Below are positions 63,105 through 64,000 of a stretch of DNA of 64,000 bases, in pieces; positions within the stretch are counted from its first letter, which is position 1, and each line of letters opens with the position of its first letter. Under the pieces are notes generated by a model, which ran no database searches, was not told the DNA's origin, and was given only the letters and a program-made list of their open reading frames with translations. The stretch is from Couchioplanes caeruleus (GTDB lineage Bacteria > Actinomycetota > Actinomycetes > Mycobacteriales > Micromonosporaceae), in assembly GCF_023499255.1 (NCBI RefSeq), contig NZ_CP092183.1, positions 2,903,501 through 2,967,500 of the forward strand. The letters are read 5' to 3'. The translations under genes were made by a program, and so were the position numbers.

Positions 63105-64000
63105 GTGACTCTCGTTGACGACATGCAGTGGCGCGGACTGATCCAGGACTCGACCGACCCCGATGAGCTGCGAAAGCATCTCGACGGCGGCTCGATCACG
63201 TTCTACGTGGGCTTCGACCCGACCGCGCCGTCCTTGCACGTCGGCAACCTCATGCAGGTCGTCACCGCCCGCCGCCTCCAGCTCGCCGGCCACAAGCCGT
63301 TGCTGCTCGTCGGCGGCGCCACCGGTCAGATCGGCGATCCGGGCGGCAGGTCGTCCGAGCGGCAGCTCAACCCCCGCGAGGTGACGGCGGGCTGGGTCCT
63401 GCGCATCCGCGACCAGCTCGCGCCGTTCGTCGACTACGAGGGCACCAATGCCGCGACGCTCGTGAACAACCTCGACTGGACAGGCGAGCTGTCGGTGATC
63501 GACTTTCTCCGGGACGTCGGCAAGCACTTCCCGGTCAACAAGATGCTCGCCCGCGACGTCGTGCGCAACCGTCTCGAGAGCGGCATCAGCTTCACCGAGT
63601 TCAGCTACCAGTTGCTGCAGGCCAACGACTTCTACGAGCTGCACCAGCGCCACGCCTGCACACTGCAGTTCGGCGGCTCCGACCAGTGGGGCAACATCAC
63701 GGCCGGTGTCGACTTCGTGCGTCGGCGCGGCGGTGGTCCCGTGCACGCCTTCACGACACCGCTTGTCCTCAAGGCCGACGGCACGAAGTTCGGCAAGACC
63801 GCCGGCGGTGCCACGTGGCTCGATCCCACCATGACTTCGCCGTACGCGTTCTACCAGTTCTGGGTCAACGCCGACGACCGCGACGTCTCCACCTACCTGC
63901 GCTACTTCAGCTTCAAGTCCCGCGAGGAGATCGAGGAGCTGGAGAAGGCCACCGCCGAGCGCCCCCAGGCCCGCCTGGGCCAGCGGGAGCTGGCCTACGA
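63105..64000 (+). CDS. tyrS: Tyrosyl-tRNA synthetase (3' end cut by window)
   Basis: About 298 codons of the class I synthetase are present. The tyrosine and ATP sites read [20 protein letters not shown] (HIGH variant HVGN), [37 protein letters not shown] and [13 protein letters not shown] (KMSKS variant KFGKT, as in bacterial TyrRS). The GTG start at 63105 opens with [16 protein letters not shown]. The anticodon-binding and S4-like C-terminal domains lie beyond the window. Confidence 0.96.
   Translation, partial: MTLVDDMQWRGLIQDSTDPDELRKHLDGGSITFYVGFDPTAPSLHVGNLMQVVTARRLQLAGHKPLLLVGGATGQIGDPGGRSSERQLNPREVTAGWVLRIRDQLAPFVDYEGTNAATLVNNLDWTGELSVIDFLRDVGKHFPVNKMLARDVVRNRLESGISFTEFSYQLLQANDFYELHQRHACTLQFGGSDQWGNITAGVDFVRRRGGGPVHAFTTPLVLKADGTKFGKTAGGATWLDPTMTSPYAFYQFWVNADDRDVSTYLRYFSFKSREEIEELEKATAERPQARLGQRELAY

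Overview
The window is a 64 kb stretch of very GC-rich DNA from a filamentous actinobacterium. Frequent GTG starts, dense 4-base start/stop overlaps, leaderless genes with a TANNNT box 6-7 bases before the start codon, a mycothiol-type DinB/MDMPI protein, an XRE-DUF5753/DUF397 pair and many secreted CBM-bearing glycosidases all point that way. A Micromonosporaceae member close to Actinoplanes is my best guess, but this is inference from gene style and not a database result. No rRNA, tRNA, CRISPR array, insertion sequence, phage gene or origin was seen.

Layout. 1-12.5 kb: a truncated secreted M28 peptidase; a translationally coupled ABC-ATPase/FtsX permease/histidine kinase/response regulator module; a SanA-like DUF218 protein, a GNAT, a sugar epimerase with an APH-type kinase, a GH3 beta-glucosidase, and a PadR regulator whose partner membrane-protein gene carries an apparent one-base frameshift. 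12.5-23 kb: the arginine regulon argC-J-B-D-F-R, then an unrecognised 300-residue gene, then argG, all in one coupled run. dapE lies on the opposite strand and argH follows.

23-41.7 kb: a plant-cell-wall (arabinoxylan/arabinan/galactoside) utilisation region. Secreted enzymes are GH62, two GH43, a CE1-type feruloyl esterase, a GH27 alpha-galactosidase and an SGNH/CE3-like esterase, carrying CBM2, CBM6 or CBM13 modules. An ABC importer (two permeases and a binding lipoprotein, no ATPase) is coupled to a cytoplasmic GH51 arabinofuranosidase. Between them sits an ECF sigma factor fused to an HxxxCxxC zinc motif, a transmembrane helix and a C-terminal AbfB/CBM42-like domain, which looks like a built-in arabinose-polymer sensor. 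Two near-perfect CebR-type palindromes sit in the GH62/GH43 divergent promoter region. 41.8-54 kb: a GGDEF-EAL protein, a histidine phosphatase with NnrD, a CBS protein, a PhoD-type phosphatase, a GH92 alpha-mannosidase with its own palindromic operator, a 3-methyladenine glycosylase and a CAP-domain protein. 54-64 kb: a NarL-type two-component pair, the XRE/DUF397 locus, an orphan PemK/MazF-like protein flanked by two minisatellites, an adenylate kinase-like protein converging on a PPK2 polyphosphate kinase, and the 5' part of tyrS.

Functional reading. Extracellular enzymes release arabinose- and galactose-containing fragments and ferulate or acetate. The importer (probably energised by a shared ATPase encoded elsewhere) takes up oligosaccharides. 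Intracellular GH51 and GH3 enzymes finish them. The conserved backbone arg operon - mpg - tyrS appears to be interrupted by this accessory carbohydrate region.
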